Source: Candidatus Cloacimonadota bacterium (GTDB lineage: Bacteria; Cloacimonadota; Cloacimonadia; Cloacimonadales; Cloacimonadaceae). Taken from it: a stretch of DNA of 64,000 bases. Both the position numbers and the translations under genes were made by a program. The notes under the pieces are model-generated. The model ran no database searches. It was not told the DNA's origin and was given only the letters and a program-made list of their open reading frames with translations. The DNA lies in NCBI GenBank assembly GCA_020532545.1, contig JAJBAW010000007.1:1-64000 (forward strand), written 5' to 3'. This document shows positions 25,936 through 36,045 of the stretch, piece after piece (the stretch's first letter is position 1; the number at the start of each line of letters is the position of its first letter).

Positions 25936-27177
25936 TTGGAAAAGAACAAAAATCTGAGCTGTTCCTTTTGTGGACGCAGCGAAGCTGAAGTAAAAAACCT
26001 CATCCGCGGTATCGCCGGAAACATCTGTGAAGATTGCATTCACATGTGTTCCACCATAGTCGATGTGAGTGACGTGCCGCAGGATATGCAGGATTTTGAA
26101 ACTCCGATACCCAGCCAGATCAAGAGCTACCTGGACGAATACGTGATCGGTCAAGAGCTGGCTAAAGAGATTATTTCTGTAGCGGTGTACAACCATTACA
26201 AGCGCATTTTCTGGCAGAAGACCGAAGACGGCGTGGATCTGGAAAAAAGCAATATTATGATGATCGGTCCCACCGGCAGTGGCAAGACTTTGATCGCTCA
26301 GACCCTGGCGCGCTTTTTACAGGTGCCCTTTGCCATCAGCGATGCCACCACACTCACCGAAGCAGGATATGTGGGCGAAGATGTGGAAAACATCCTCGTG
26401 CGCCTCTTGCAAAGCGCTGAATATGACGTGGCCAAAGCCGAACGAGGGATAGTTTACATCGATGAGATCGACAAGATTTCGCGCAAAAGCGAAACTCCCT
26501 CCATCACTCGCGATGTCTCCGGTGAAGGCGTGCAGCAAGCCCTGCTCAAAATCCTGGAAGGAACCAAAGTCAACGTGCCACCCAAAGGTGGACGTAAACA
26601 CCCTCAACAGGAATTTATCGAGCTGGATACCACAAATATCCTCTTCATCGCTGGCGGTGCTTTCTTTGGTCTGGAAAAGATCATCAAAGAACGCATCGAT
26701 AAAAAGGCGATCGGTTTCGACGTGCAATTGGGGACCAAAACTGAAGACACCAATATCTTTGATAATACCATTCCCCATGACCTGCTCAAATATGGCCTGA
26801 TCCCCGAGCTTATTGGCCGGATGCCGGTAATCTGCACCCTGCATGAGCTCAGCGAGAGCGCTTTGGTGGATATCCTCACCGAACCCAAGAACGCCATCGT
26901 AAAGCAGTATCAGAAGCTCTTTGATATGGAAGGCGTGAAGCTGAGCTTTGACACCGAAGCCCTGAAAGAGATCGCCCGCATCGGCATTTCCCAAAAGACA
27001 GGTGCCCGCGGCTTGCGCTCGATCATGGAAAAGTTCATGCTAAGAATCATGTATGATATCCCCGATTTGAAGACTGTGAAGAGCTGCAAGATCACCGCCA
27101 AGGTGGTCAAAGGCGAAGACGAAGCCATCATGACCCATGTGAAACCGGTGAAAAGCAAAGCCGTGGGTGAAAAATAA
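25936..27177 (+). CDS. clpX: ATP-dependent Clp protease ATP-binding subunit ClpX
   Basis: 413 residues. The N-terminal zinc-binding domain has Cys9, Cys12, Cys31 and Cys34 ([21 protein letters not shown]). The AAA+ module has Walker A GPTGSGKT near 112, Walker [10 protein letters not shown] near 175, the pore GYVGEDV, and sensor RMPVICTL. It unfolds substrates for ClpP. The start is TTG (25936), one base after the clpP stop, with AGGAG inside the clpP end. Confidence 0.97.
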   Translation: MEKNKNLSCSFCGRSEAEVKNLIRGIAGNICEDCIHMCSTIVDVSDVPQDMQDFETPIPSQIKSYLDEYVIGQELAKEIISVAVYNHYKRIFWQKTEDGVDLEKSNIMMIGPTGSGKTLIAQTLARFLQVPFAISDATTLTEAGYVGEDVENILVRLLQSAEYDVAKAERGIVYIDEIDKISRKSETPSITRDVSGEGVQQALLKILEGTKVNVPPKGGRKHPQQEFIELDTTNILFIAGGAFFGLEKIIKERIDKKAIGFDVQLGTKTEDTNIFDNTIPHDLLKYGLIPELIGRMPVICTLHELSESALVDILTEPKNAIVKQYQKLFDMEGVKLSFDTEALKEIARIGISQKTGARGLRSIMEKFMLRIMYDIPDLKTVKSCKITAKVVKGEDEAIMTHVKPVKSKAVGEK

Positions 27178-27188
27178 AGGAAGTTCGA

Positions 27189-27722
27189 ATGAGAACCTTC
27201 CAGCTAGTTATTCTGGCGCTGATGATACTAATCATTAGCGCCTGTACTCAAGAACAGGAACTCGTGGTAAGAAACAACAGTACGGCAGACGCCTGGGTGC
27301 GCCTTAATAATGGTTCGGAGCGTTATGTCCTGCCTCAAAGCAGCACCAGCTTCAGTATAAACTCACCGCAGATGGCGAACCTGCAATACCATGGCCTTCA
27401 CATCCTGCCTGGCAATATCCTGGTGGATATGGAAGTCACTGGCAGCCAGTATCTCAGTCTGGAACCGAATTGCGGAGCCTTGAAATTGCTCAATACTTCA
27501 AGCAGACAAATCACCAGCTTGAAGGTTACCCAAGCCGGTACTAACAACTGGTCACAAAACCTCTTGAAGCGCGCACTTTACCCCCAAAACTTTGAATATT
27601 TCAGCCTCAGCCCAGGCCCATACGATCTCAAAATTCAGGACCAGCAAAATAACTACTTTTATATCACTGCCAAGCAGATCAGCATAGACATCACCACAAA
27701 CCACACTTTTAGCGGGCTTTAG
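27189..27722 (+). CDS. Small lipoprotein of unknown function
   Basis: 177 residues. A lipoprotein signal peptide ends in the lipobox IISAC (Cys18-19). The mature part is beta-rich with short repeats (LVVRNNSTADAWVRLNN, SFSINSP) and no recognised domain. It follows clpX with an 11-base gap containing AAGGAAG, so it may be the last gene of the tig operon. I do not recognise a family. Confidence 0.7.
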   Translation: MRTFQLVILALMILIISACTQEQELVVRNNSTADAWVRLNNGSERYVLPQSSTSFSINSPQMANLQYHGLHILPGNILVDMEVTGSQYLSLEPNCGALKLLNTSSRQITSLKVTQAGTNNWSQNLLKRALYPQNFEYFSLSPGPYDLKIQDQQNNYFYITAKQISIDITTNHTFSGL

Positions 27723-27802
27723 ACTTTATAAACAGGCATCTATGAGTCCCATCAGGTCGCTATTTCAGATAGTAAGCTAATGTCAAGTTTCCTCAGTGTC
27801 CT

Positions 27803-29965
27803 TTAGTCTTTGACTCTGCACACGTAGAGCAAGCGCGCCAGACGCAGTTCGCTGTAGCTGTATCTTTCCTGCAGCAAATCCCTCACCGGCCTTAGTATTT
27901 CCAGACCGAGCTGCCGGAAAGCGGCAGAAATCTCCTGAAAAGCAAAGGGCGCGATGGGATAGAAGTTCTGCATAAGTTCATAGTCCAAAATTCCGTCATG
28001 CTCCAGATAGATCATCAGATGATCTACGATGGTATCCAGTTTCACCCCAAAATGCAGCATTGCTTCCTGGGCGTTGTGCCCTTCCTTCACATATTCTGCC
28101 ACTACAAAGCTCTTGCTTTGGGACTTCTTTTGGGGCTCGGGTCTCAGCACTTGAGAGGGCTCTGGGGGCTCTATTTCGTACTTTTCGCAATAATCTGCGA
28201 TCACTTTTACAAAGGCCTCGCCGTATTCGCTCAGCTTGTGGTCGCCCACTCCGGGGATAGCTCTAAAACTTTGCAGATCACAGGGATAAGCTCTAGCCAT
28301 TTCGCGCAGAGACCTATCCGAAAATACTATATAAGGCGGGAATCCACGTTCGTCTGCGAGCTGGCGCCTGAGATTCTTCAGTTCTTCAAAGAGCAGGCCG
28401 CTTCCTTTGGTTTCATCGCTTTCCACCATCTGTGTGATCAGAGATTTGCTCATGTCAAAGCTCTCTTCCCCCTTCATGATAGCCCAGCTTTTGGGGGTTA
28501 ATTTCAGTTTGGAATAAGTGGCTTGCACCAGCCCACCCTGCTGTTTGAGGGCAGAAAAGAGGGCAAACCAATCCTTAGTAGTACGTTCTTTCCCAATGCC
28601 ATACACACTGAGCTTGTCGTATCCTGCGTCCAGAATGGCCTTGGCTTCCGAGCCTCGCAAGATCTTGATAATCTCATCCGCCGTGGCATTTTCCTGAGCG
28701 CGGAAGATGGCCGAAAGAAACATTTTTGCCGGCTCGGTCGCATCGATCTTTTCCGCCTTATCTCCGAGGCAGATGTCGCACATATCGCAATTGTCTTTTG
28801 CATAGTGCTCGCCAAACCACTTCAGGATTTGAGCTCTGCGGCAGTGCTTGGATTCGCCGTAGCGCACTATGGCGTCCAGATGGGTCTGTGTGATATGATT
28901 TTGCTGAGGATCGGGACTATTAAAGATAATCTTTTTTAGTGAGTAGAAATCGGAAATGCTGTAAAAGAGCAAACAGGTAGAGGGCAGGCCATCCCGTCCG
29001 GCGCGACCGATCTCCTGATAATAGGTTTCCAGACTTTTGGGCAGATCCATGTGGATCACAAAGCGCACGTTTGATTTATTGATACCCATACCAAAAGCGA
29101 TGGTGGCGACCATGATCTGCACCTTGTCGCGGATAAAAGCTTCTTGATTGGCATGCCGTTCATCATCACCCAGACCGGCATGATAGGGCAGGGCAGAGAA
29201 GCCGTCGGCGATGAGCTTGTTGCTGATCGTATCCACGCGTTTGCGCGTCATGCAATACACGATTCCGCTTTCATCTGGGTGCAGGCTCAGAAAGCGGATC
29301 AGGCGATTGTAAGAATCCTGTTTTGGCTCCACAATGAGCAAGAGATTGGGACGGTCAAAGCTTTCGAGCACCATGTTTTCTTCCGGTATTGCAAGGAGCT
29401 TGCAGATATCCTTTTGTACTCTGGGAATGGCGGTGGCAGTGAGGGCAAAATAGGTAGCTTGGGGAAAGTGTTCCCTGAGCTGGGAGAGCTGCAGATATTC
29501 CGGGCGGAAGTTGTGCCCCCACATGGAGATGCAATGCGCTTCATCGATGGCGATCAGTTCGATCTTGACCGCTTTCAGGTGGGACAAAAACCAATCTTTG
29601 AGCAGGGTTTCAGGAGCTACATAAAGCAGTTTCAATTCTCCAGAAACCACAGTAGCCAGGGTCTCTTGCTGCTCCGCCTGCGTCATCATACTGTTATACA
29701 TCATGGCGGGTATACCCAGATCCCGCACCTGCATCACTTGATCTTTCATGAGTGAGATCATGGGGGAGACCACCAAACAGAGCCCTTCCAACATCAAAGC
29801 CGGAAGCTGAAAACATAAGGATTTCCCCGAGCCTGTAGGCATCACTGCCAGGGTGGATTCGCCCATCAGGATCTGCCTGATCACCTTTTCCTGAGCCGGT
29901 AAAAAGCTCTCGTAACCGAATTTATCGCGTAAAACGCCTAAAAGTTCTTCTTGAGAATATTGCAT
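27803..29965 (-). CDS. recQ: ATP-dependent DNA helicase RecQ
   Basis: A 720-residue helicase. It has the superfamily 2 core with TGSGKSLCF near 43-51, IDEAHCISMWGHNFRPEY near 138 and MGINKSNVRF / YYQEIGRAGRDG near 290-320. The RecQ zinc-binding segment follows (CRRAQILKWFGEHY, then CDMCDICLG near 385), then a winged-helix region and an HRDC domain (about 530-605). It unwinds branched DNA in recombination and repair. The C-terminal 100 residues beyond HRDC look like an extra helix-turn-helix module. It is convergent with the preceding lipoprotein gene. Confidence 0.95.
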   Translation of the reverse strand: MQYSQEELLGVLRDKFGYESFLPAQEKVIRQILMGESTLAVMPTGSGKSLCFQLPALMLEGLCLVVSPMISLMKDQVMQVRDLGIPAMMYNSMMTQAEQQETLATVVSGELKLLYVAPETLLKDWFLSHLKAVKIELIAIDEAHCISMWGHNFRPEYLQLSQLREHFPQATYFALTATAIPRVQKDICKLLAIPEENMVLESFDRPNLLLIVEPKQDSYNRLIRFLSLHPDESGIVYCMTRKRVDTISNKLIADGFSALPYHAGLGDDERHANQEAFIRDKVQIMVATIAFGMGINKSNVRFVIHMDLPKSLETYYQEIGRAGRDGLPSTCLLFYSISDFYSLKKIIFNSPDPQQNHITQTHLDAIVRYGESKHCRRAQILKWFGEHYAKDNCDMCDICLGDKAEKIDATEPAKMFLSAIFRAQENATADEIIKILRGSEAKAILDAGYDKLSVYGIGKERTTKDWFALFSALKQQGGLVQATYSKLKLTPKSWAIMKGEESFDMSKSLITQMVESDETKGSGLLFEELKNLRRQLADERGFPPYIVFSDRSLREMARAYPCDLQSFRAIPGVGDHKLSEYGEAFVKVIADYCEKYEIEPPEPSQVLRPEPQKKSQSKSFVVAEYVKEGHNAQEAMLHFGVKLDTIVDHLMIYLEHDGILDYELMQNFYPIAPFAFQEISAAFRQLGLEILRPVRDLLQERYSYSELRLARLLYVCRVKD

Positions 29966-30633
29966 AAAGCCTTATCATTTCTCCTTAAAAAAACAGCCTT
30001 TCCAGATAAGGCAAAATAGTCAAGCAATATGTAGCGTAGGACGCCGTTCCAATAGAACGCAAATCGGGCGGATCGAACGGATTTATAGGATCAAAAGAAC
30101 GCCTTAGGTTAATGGAGAATGGAGAATTACAGTTGAGCTATCCTGATAATGGTGGACTCCGTTCCGCCAAAACCACCCAACTATTTCTATAGAGCCAATT
30201 GCAACCCAGCATGGCATTCCTGGATTTATCTTCGAAAACCTGATTAGATTATCATCCTTATCTCATATCCAAAATGTCGTCCCTTTCTATCTCTTGAGCT
30301 GCTGCGTGCCCCAAACAATCCTTGCGCCTGTTTGATTTTCCACAGATGCCTGTTTTGACTTTCATTTTTGATCTAGCCGATAAGCTTTAGATTGTCCTGT
30401 ATTTTTCTTGGTCCCAGCAAACTACAAATTATTCCCAAACCAAAAATGAGAGTTAAAACAGGAACTATCCATAAGCGGGTGTTGGCACAGGGGAATCATG
30501 ATATTGCGTTGTAAAATCATCCTGCTATCTCCGCGTCATCTAAGGGGGAGCGGTTCTTTAAAAACGGTATAAAGAGCCGGATACATCCAAAATACCAATG
30601 CTCTGGCTCCGCTTTCTCCTTGTGCTCGCAATA
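29966..30633. repeat. Intergenic region with mixed repeat fragments
   Basis: No gene over about 670 bases. It contains a CGCAAATCGGGCGGATCG word stretch (30058-30090), the AATGGAGAATGGAGAATTAC word piece (about 30110-30130) and the palindrome GGTGGACTCCGTTCCGCC (about 30150). The rest, 30180-30630, shows no clear repeat or coding signal. The recQ promoter should lie here. Confidence 0.6.
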
Positions 30634-30673
30634 GATAAAACTGTGGCAGAACAGTATAAGCTGCTCTGCCACA
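30634..30673 (-). terminator. Terminator for the secreted protein gene on the minus strand
   Basis: Read on the minus strand, TGTGGCAGA pairs perfectly with TCTGCCACA and is followed by GTTTTATC. The T-run is short, so strength is uncertain, but position downstream of the 30733 stop fits. Confidence 0.55.
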
Positions 30674-30732
30674 TATCTTAAGCTTCAGATCCGTTCAGCG
30701 TAGAGCGCATCGAGATTTAAGGTAAGTTTTTG

Positions 30733-32568
30733 CTATTCCGAGAGGGTGATCTTCAATAAATCACTGCCACTCTTGCTGGTCAGGCGGGCAAAATAAACCC
30801 CGCTGGGGATGCCTAAATCACGGGTATTCCAGACCAGACTGTGCATGCCCTTGCTCTGATTTGAAAGCTGCTTGGAATCGATCACCTGACCTCTCAGATT
30901 GTAAAAGGTGATCGTGAGGTCAGAATCCTGGCTCAGGCCATAACGCAAGGTGGTGGAGGGATTGAAGGGATTGGGATAATTGGATTTGAAGCCGGTGCGC
31001 TCCACTATTTCGGGGCTATGATTATCACCTTGAAAATCCAGTCTCACATAAATATGACCATGGAATTGGCTCTCATAATTGATGGAGATGTCTTCCAGCC
31101 AGTAATAGTAAGTTCCTTCTTCATAAAGGCCGGTATCTGTGAATACATAATAGGCTCCCTGTGAGCTGTTTTCAGCTTGAATCATGGAGCTGATGCGTGT
31201 GGCTCTAGTCAAATCTGCACTGTCGGCACGCCAGATATTATAGCCCAAACAGTTCGTTTCCGAAGCGGTGACCCAGGATATGCGTACATTGTTGAGTCCT
31301 ACGATCGTGGCGGTGAAAGAGGAGAGGGTAACGGGTAGGGTGTCGTCACCATTGTTGAAGGTACCAGTATAAATTGGGGGTTGAGCCCCAGCTCCACCCC
31401 AGATTATGTCCGTATTGCGGCCTACAGTGAGGTTGTGCACGGTGTTCGGAGTCGGCGTTGTGGTAAAAATACCGCTATGTTGTTCTCCATCGCGATTGAA
31501 CGTGTAATTTGCCTGGCTGGAATAGCTGGCTTCATTCGTCTGCATGCAACCTTTGACGATTCGGTCGTTAAGCGCTATTGATGAAATACCGTCCTTATGT
31601 TTAGTGATCAGGGTGGCACCATCTTCCAAGGTAAACTTTGCAGTCCCTCCCCATTTTTGCGTAGACTGAATGAAATGATCACCCATATCCAAAACGGAAC
31701 CGTTGTTTACCTTTACAACGGTGGTAGATGTAGGGTCGTTACCATATATCATAAGATCTTTATCGAGTTTCACTCCTGCCGGATTGTTGATCTCTAAGCT
31801 CCAGATTGGGCTCGGTAAGTTTCCAGTATGCTGAGCTTGAGTGCCCTTGAACACATAATGAATCATGCCGATATTATTGCTTCCTGTTAGGCGCACAGCT
31901 CCATCAGCAGGATCAAAACCACTAGGACCAGCAATCTCCATACGTTCTTTCCTATGTGCGGTAGCAGACATCGATCCGTTGCCGTATATATAACCATTAG
32001 AACCAGATATCAGTACACTATTACCCTTCATTTGCAAATTGTAGGTAGCAGCATTGCCATCGTCTGTAAGCTGAATCTTGCCATTATTGATGAGTGTAGT
32101 AGTGTTATTTGCGTCCCCTTCGTTGAGGATGATGGTAGCTCCGAGAAAAGCTGAGTTTATCTGGCCGTTATTGGTAATCTTGCACCCCTTATCGACCTGG
32201 ATGGCCTTGTTCTCCACAATGCCAGTGCTCGAAATTTCCAAATGGGCACCGTTTCTTAACTGAAGGGTTCCACCATTGGACATCACGATCTTTCCTGCCA
32301 GCACCATATTCTGGTCGCAGTAGGTAAAGTGGTCCAAATATATTGTGTTCCCCACTGGAAAGGGTGAGGACGGTGATTGAGCGGCATTTACCCACCCTAC
32401 GCCATTATAATATGACCATGAACTCGGAGCGGAAGACGACCCATAGCCCCATTTGGTTTTATAATCTCCTGCTACCTGCGCAGAAAGCGAAGCTACCAGC
32501 AGAATAAAAAGCGCTGCCATCAACCAGCGAGTCAATGACGTATTATAATATGTGTTTAATTTTTCCAT
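30733..32568 (-). CDS. Large secreted protein with Por-type C-terminal sorting-like domain
   Basis: About 611 residues from ATG 32568, chosen because it gives a normal signal peptide (RWLMAALFILLVASLSAQ) while an in-frame codon at 32649 adds a non-signal leader. The middle (about 60-370) is rich in Gly/Asn turns with right-handed beta-helix character (NGKIQLTDDGNAATYNLQM). A fibronectin-like stretch follows (NNVRISWVTASETNCLGYNI), then the C-terminal module NYPNPFNPSTTLRYGL ... YNLRGQVIDSK ... IPSGVYFARL. It is probably exported to the surface; the ligand is unknown. Confidence 0.75.
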   Translation of the reverse strand: MEKLNTYYNTSLTRWLMAALFILLVASLSAQVAGDYKTKWGYGSSSAPSSWSYYNGVGWVNAAQSPSSPFPVGNTIYLDHFTYCDQNMVLAGKIVMSNGGTLQLRNGAHLEISSTGIVENKAIQVDKGCKITNNGQINSAFLGATIILNEGDANNTTTLINNGKIQLTDDGNAATYNLQMKGNSVLISGSNGYIYGNGSMSATAHRKERMEIAGPSGFDPADGAVRLTGSNNIGMIHYVFKGTQAQHTGNLPSPIWSLEINNPAGVKLDKDLMIYGNDPTSTTVVKVNNGSVLDMGDHFIQSTQKWGGTAKFTLEDGATLITKHKDGISSIALNDRIVKGCMQTNEASYSSQANYTFNRDGEQHSGIFTTTPTPNTVHNLTVGRNTDIIWGGAGAQPPIYTGTFNNGDDTLPVTLSSFTATIVGLNNVRISWVTASETNCLGYNIWRADSADLTRATRISSMIQAENSSQGAYYVFTDTGLYEEGTYYYWLEDISINYESQFHGHIYVRLDFQGDNHSPEIVERTGFKSNYPNPFNPSTTLRYGLSQDSDLTITFYNLRGQVIDSKQLSNQSKGMHSLVWNTRDLGIPSGVYFARLTSKSGSDLLKITLSE

Positions 32569-33274
32569 GTTAAGACCTCGTTTTGTTTTGATTTGATACA
32601 TAAAAATACTATAACTCGAATAAAGTGTCTGGCAAGCAGGAAATCCCATCTATGCAAGTAATCCTCTCATAAAAAGCTTTATCTTATTGATGATCAGCAT
32701 GATTGATCTCATATCTGTTTTCGTGCGATACAAGATATTATTATTGATTATCTTTCATTAATGATATGTTTCTGCAATCTGCAATTATGGCGTATGGCCC
32801 ATCCCGGAAACTGCTGCTGGGGAATCATTAGACCAGGGCTCGCCGAAATGGGTGGCGACTATAGCCCTGGATGTCGGATCTCAGGCTTAAGGATTGTTGA
32901 GCTTTGCAGGATTCGTCTGGCCTGTATTCATCGTGCTATCTGGAATAAGGCCTGAAGCTCGATCCAAAACATGATCAGCAGTTTTAGTATCATGGCAAAA
33001 AGACATTACCTGGTTTTCAAAAGAGTATAGCAGGTCGTCTTCACAGATCGGGCAAGCCCTGGCCATCAAAAGTGGCGTCTGCCGTGGCTCTTCACAGCTA
33101 CGAAGAGCAATTGTTCAACTAAAACACCAGCTCTATCAGGGCTCTCATCCGATCGTATTGATCTTGTTTTGTAGATCATTACTTTTTGTTTTCTCAAGAT
33201 TTATCTTGACTTTTAAAGCTAAATATAAAGCTTGATATTCAGAAGATAAAACTAATCAAATAAAGGAGATTCAA
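32569..33274. other. Intergenic region, no supported gene
   Basis: About 700 bases between divergent genes. It must hold both promoters. A minus-strand open frame at 32887-33069 begins MMARACPICEDDLLYSFENQ with a CxxC pair; it is short, isolated and lacks a clear ribosome site, so I do not call it. A TTGACT at 33206 followed by AT-rich sequence may be the promoter of the 33275 gene. Confidence 0.5.
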
Positions 33275-34660
33275 ATGAAGCGTAACGTAATTATTATGGG
33301 CGCCGCAGGCCGAGACTTTCATAACTTCAACGTCTTTTTCAGAGACAACAAAGATTATAATGTCGTAGCCTTTACCGCCACTCAAATCCCCGGTATCGAT
33401 GACAAAAAGTATCCAGCAGAATTAGCTGGAAAGCTCTATCCCAAAGGAATCGAAATCAAACCTGAGAGTGAACTGAAGTCCCTCATCGAAAAACACAATG
33501 TGGACCTTGCCGTTCTTGCTTACAGCGATCTTCATTACGAAGATCTTGGGCACAAAATCGCTTTAGTCAATGCCATTGGTGCTGACTTTATGCTGATGGG
33601 CGCAGATAATACCACCATCAAAACCACAAAACCTCTGGTAACTGTTTGTGCTACCCGCACCGGTTGTGGAAAATCCCAAACCACTCGTACAGTGGTAAAT
33701 GCCCTCAAGGAACGTGGACTGAAAGTTGTTTCAATCCGTCACCCCATGCCTTATGGCGACCTTGTGAAGCAGAAAGTTCAGCGCTTTGCCGAGATTGCTG
33801 ACCTCAAAAAACACAAATGCACCATCGAAGAGATGGAAGAATATGAGCCGCACATCCAGATGGGCAGCATTATCTACTCTGGTGTGGATTATGAAGCCAT
33901 CGTGCGCGAAGCCGAAAAAGAAGCCGACGTCATCGTATGGGACGGCGGAAACAACGACATTCCTTTCTACTGTTCAGACGAAATGATCCGCATTGTAGTG
34001 GTAGATCCTCACCGTCCTGGTGATGAAATCACTTACTACCCCGGCGAAACCAATGTCTTAATGGCAGACGTCGTAGTAATCAACAAAATCGATAGCGCCG
34101 ATCTGGACGATATCAATGAAGTGCGCGAAAACGTCCGCGCCATCAATCCTACAGCCAAGATCATCGACGCTGCTTCTCCGCTCTTTGTGGATCATCCTGA
34201 GATGATTCTGGGCAAAAGCGTGCTCGTAGTGGAAGACGGTCCTACCCTCACTCACGGAAACATGGCCTTTGGCGCCGGCACAGTAGCCGCTGTCAAATAC
34301 GGCTGCGCAGATTTCGTGGATCCTCGCCCCTGGGCAGTTGGCGAAATTCAGGAAACTTTTGAAAAGTATCCTGATATCGGCGACCTGCTTCCTGCCATGG
34401 GTTACAGTGCCCAGCAGATCAAGGACTTGGAGACTACCATCAATGCCGTTGAATGTGATTCTGTGGTGATCGCCACCCCAATCGATCTTCGCCGTATCGT
34501 GAAGATCAAAAAGCCCGCTTGCCAGGTTTCATACGAACTGCAAGAAATTGGCACACCCACCATCAAAGACGTGTTGGCAGATTTTGCCATCGGCAAGAAA
34601 GCAGCCCCCAAAAAAGCTGCTCCAAAAGCTACAACGAAAGCTGCACCTAAAAAGAAATAA
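33275..34660 (+). CDS. Cyclic 2,3-diphosphoglycerate synthase-like GTPase
   Basis: A 461-residue protein of the cDPGS family (archaeal-type cyclic 2,3-diphosphoglycerate synthetase and its bacterial relatives). It has an N-terminal Rossmann-like part (IIMGAAGRDFHNFNVFFRD at 6-24) and a P-loop NTPase core with TRTGCGKSQTTR near 127-138. It continues with IRHPMPYGDL, VWDGGNNDIPFY and VVINKIDSAD. The bacterial function is not established. A Lys/Ala/Pro-rich tail (about 440-461, KKAAPKKAAPKATTKAAPKK) is appended, resembling nucleic-acid-binding tails. AAAGGAG precedes the ATG. The next gene is carbamate kinase, beyond a terminator and REP array. Confidence 0.8.
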   Translation: MKRNVIIMGAAGRDFHNFNVFFRDNKDYNVVAFTATQIPGIDDKKYPAELAGKLYPKGIEIKPESELKSLIEKHNVDLAVLAYSDLHYEDLGHKIALVNAIGADFMLMGADNTTIKTTKPLVTVCATRTGCGKSQTTRTVVNALKERGLKVVSIRHPMPYGDLVKQKVQRFAEIADLKKHKCTIEEMEEYEPHIQMGSIIYSGVDYEAIVREAEKEADVIVWDGGNNDIPFYCSDEMIRIVVVDPHRPGDEITYYPGETNVLMADVVVINKIDSADLDDINEVRENVRAINPTAKIIDAASPLFVDHPEMILGKSVLVVEDGPTLTHGNMAFGAGTVAAVKYGCADFVDPRPWAVGEIQETFEKYPDIGDLLPAMGYSAQQIKDLETTINAVECDSVVIATPIDLRRIVKIKKPACQVSYELQEIGTPTIKDVLADFAIGKKAAPKKAAPKATTKAAPKKK

Positions 34661-34687
34661 CAGGCAGTAGCCAAATTGCAATAAATG

Positions 34688-34725
34688 ACCGGGAGTGAGC
34701 CAATTAGCTCAGTCCCGGTTTTTTT
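34688..34725 (+). terminator. Rho-independent terminator after the cDPGS-like gene
   Basis: ACCGGGA/TCCCGGT with an inner GAGC/GCTC stem is followed by seven T. It is a strong, canonical terminator. Confidence 0.92.
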
Positions 34726-34730
34726 GTGTT

Positions 34731-34940
34731 CCGTAACGCTGGCTTCAGCCGGCCGTACCGCCAGCTTTAGCTGGTTTGGGGACAAGACACAGAAGATAAA
34801 CGCTGGGCTGGCGGTAGTGACTGAAGCTTGAACACGTACCGGCTAAAGCCAGCGTTACGGTACCAGTTGTTTCGTACCGGCTAAAGCCAGCGTTACGGTA
34901 CCAGTTGTTTCGTACCGGCTAAAGCCAGCATTACGGCATA
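34731..34940. repeat. REP cluster (CTGGCTTTAGCCGG family)
   Basis: One CCGTAACGCTGGCTTCAGCC copy at 34731 faces three inverse copies CGTACCGGCTAAAGCCAGCG near 34845-34935, the last two separated by the direct repeat TACCAGTTGTTTCGTACCGG. A further GCCAGCTTTAGCTGG palindrome is at about 34760. The unit is a short stem (GGCTTTAGCC-type) next to a conserved GTAACG end. A single copy recurs at 38090, and a stem-covaried version surrounds the transposase at 44555. Confidence 0.85.
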
Positions 34941-34963
34941 ATATCTTTTTAATGGGGACGAAT

Positions 34964-35911
34964 ATGAAAAAAACAGCAGTGCTGGCCTTGGGTGGCAATG
35001 CCATCATCAAGGCAGGTCAAAAAGGAACGATCTCAGAGCAATTTGCCAATACCAGGGATTCTCTGGATGGCATCGTGGAACTCGTCAAGAGGGGCTATCT
35101 GCTCAGCATCACACACGGTAATGGTCCTCAGGTGGGCAATCTGCTCCTGCAACAGGAAGCGGGTGCAAAAGAAGGCCTGCCCAGCCTGCCCTTGGGAGTG
35201 CTGAACGCAGCCACAGAAGGCACAATGGGCTATATGATAGAGCAAAGCCTGCAAAACAAACTGCATGAACAGGGCATCGATAAACAGGTGATTACCATCG
35301 TCTCCCAAGTGGTGGTGGATAGGAACGACCCCAGTATGAAGAACCCCACAAAGTATGTAGGCAGTACATATTACAGCCTTGACGAAGCCAAAGCGCTGCA
35401 AGAAAGTTTGGGCTGGAGCCTGAAAGAAGATTCTGGCAAAGGCTGGCGCAGAGTGGTTCCTTCACCCCTGCCCATAGAGATTATCCCGGCTGGCACCATC
35501 AAAGCTTTGGTGCACAGTGGGCAGATCGTGATCGCAGCAGGCGGTGGTGGCATTCCTGTCTGTCGCACAGAAAACGGCTTTCTGGAAGGCATCGATGCCG
35601 TGATCGACAAGGATTTTGCCAGTGCACTTTTGGCGCTGAATATACAGGCCGACCTCTTTGTGATCCTCACGGGAGTGGATAAAGTTTCCCTGAATTATGG
35701 CAAGCCCAATGCTCAGGAATTGGACATCATGTCCGTGGCCGAAGCCCAGCAACATTATGCTGAAGGGCATTTCCCCGCAGGCAGCATGGGCCCCAAGATC
35801 CGGGCGGCAATCAATTTCCTGTCCCGAGGCGGCAGCGAAGTGCTCATCACTTCACTTCCCCGCATTGTGGAAGCTTTTGAAGGCAAGACCGGCACCCGCA
35901 TTATCCCATAA
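34964..35911 (+). CDS. arcC: Carbamate kinase
   Basis: A 315-residue amino-acid-kinase-family enzyme. Signatures: LALGGNAIIK at 6-15, SITHGNGPQVGNLLLQQ near 46, GWRRVVPSPLPIEI near 155, AAGGGGIPV near 190 and ILTGVDKV near 230. It interconverts carbamoyl phosphate plus ADP with ammonia, bicarbonate and ATP, usually in the ATP-yielding direction. The start at 34964 is preferred over an in-frame ATG at 34952 because GGGG lies between. No arcA or arcB is nearby, so its partner pathway is not visible. Confidence 0.95.
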   Translation: MKKTAVLALGGNAIIKAGQKGTISEQFANTRDSLDGIVELVKRGYLLSITHGNGPQVGNLLLQQEAGAKEGLPSLPLGVLNAATEGTMGYMIEQSLQNKLHEQGIDKQVITIVSQVVVDRNDPSMKNPTKYVGSTYYSLDEAKALQESLGWSLKEDSGKGWRRVVPSPLPIEIIPAGTIKALVHSGQIVIAAGGGGIPVCRTENGFLEGIDAVIDKDFASALLALNIQADLFVILTGVDKVSLNYGKPNAQELDIMSVAEAQQHYAEGHFPAGSMGPKIRAAINFLSRGGSEVLITSLPRIVEAFEGKTGTRIIP

Positions 35912-36045
35912 CCCAAGATTTTGTTTCAGATAAAGCCACCAGATCAGAGCCCAGCGGCTTTTTTGTTTGAGTTGATATTATTTGCTTGACTGGAATCGCG
36001 CTATGCCAGAGATTGGCAGAGACATATACAGAAAAGGAAATCACG

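Noticed and set aside
32887-33069. Minus-strand frame beginning MMARACPICEDD
   Set aside because: 60 residues with one CxxC pair, no clear ribosome site and no supporting neighbour; it may be a remnant but is not supportable as a gene.
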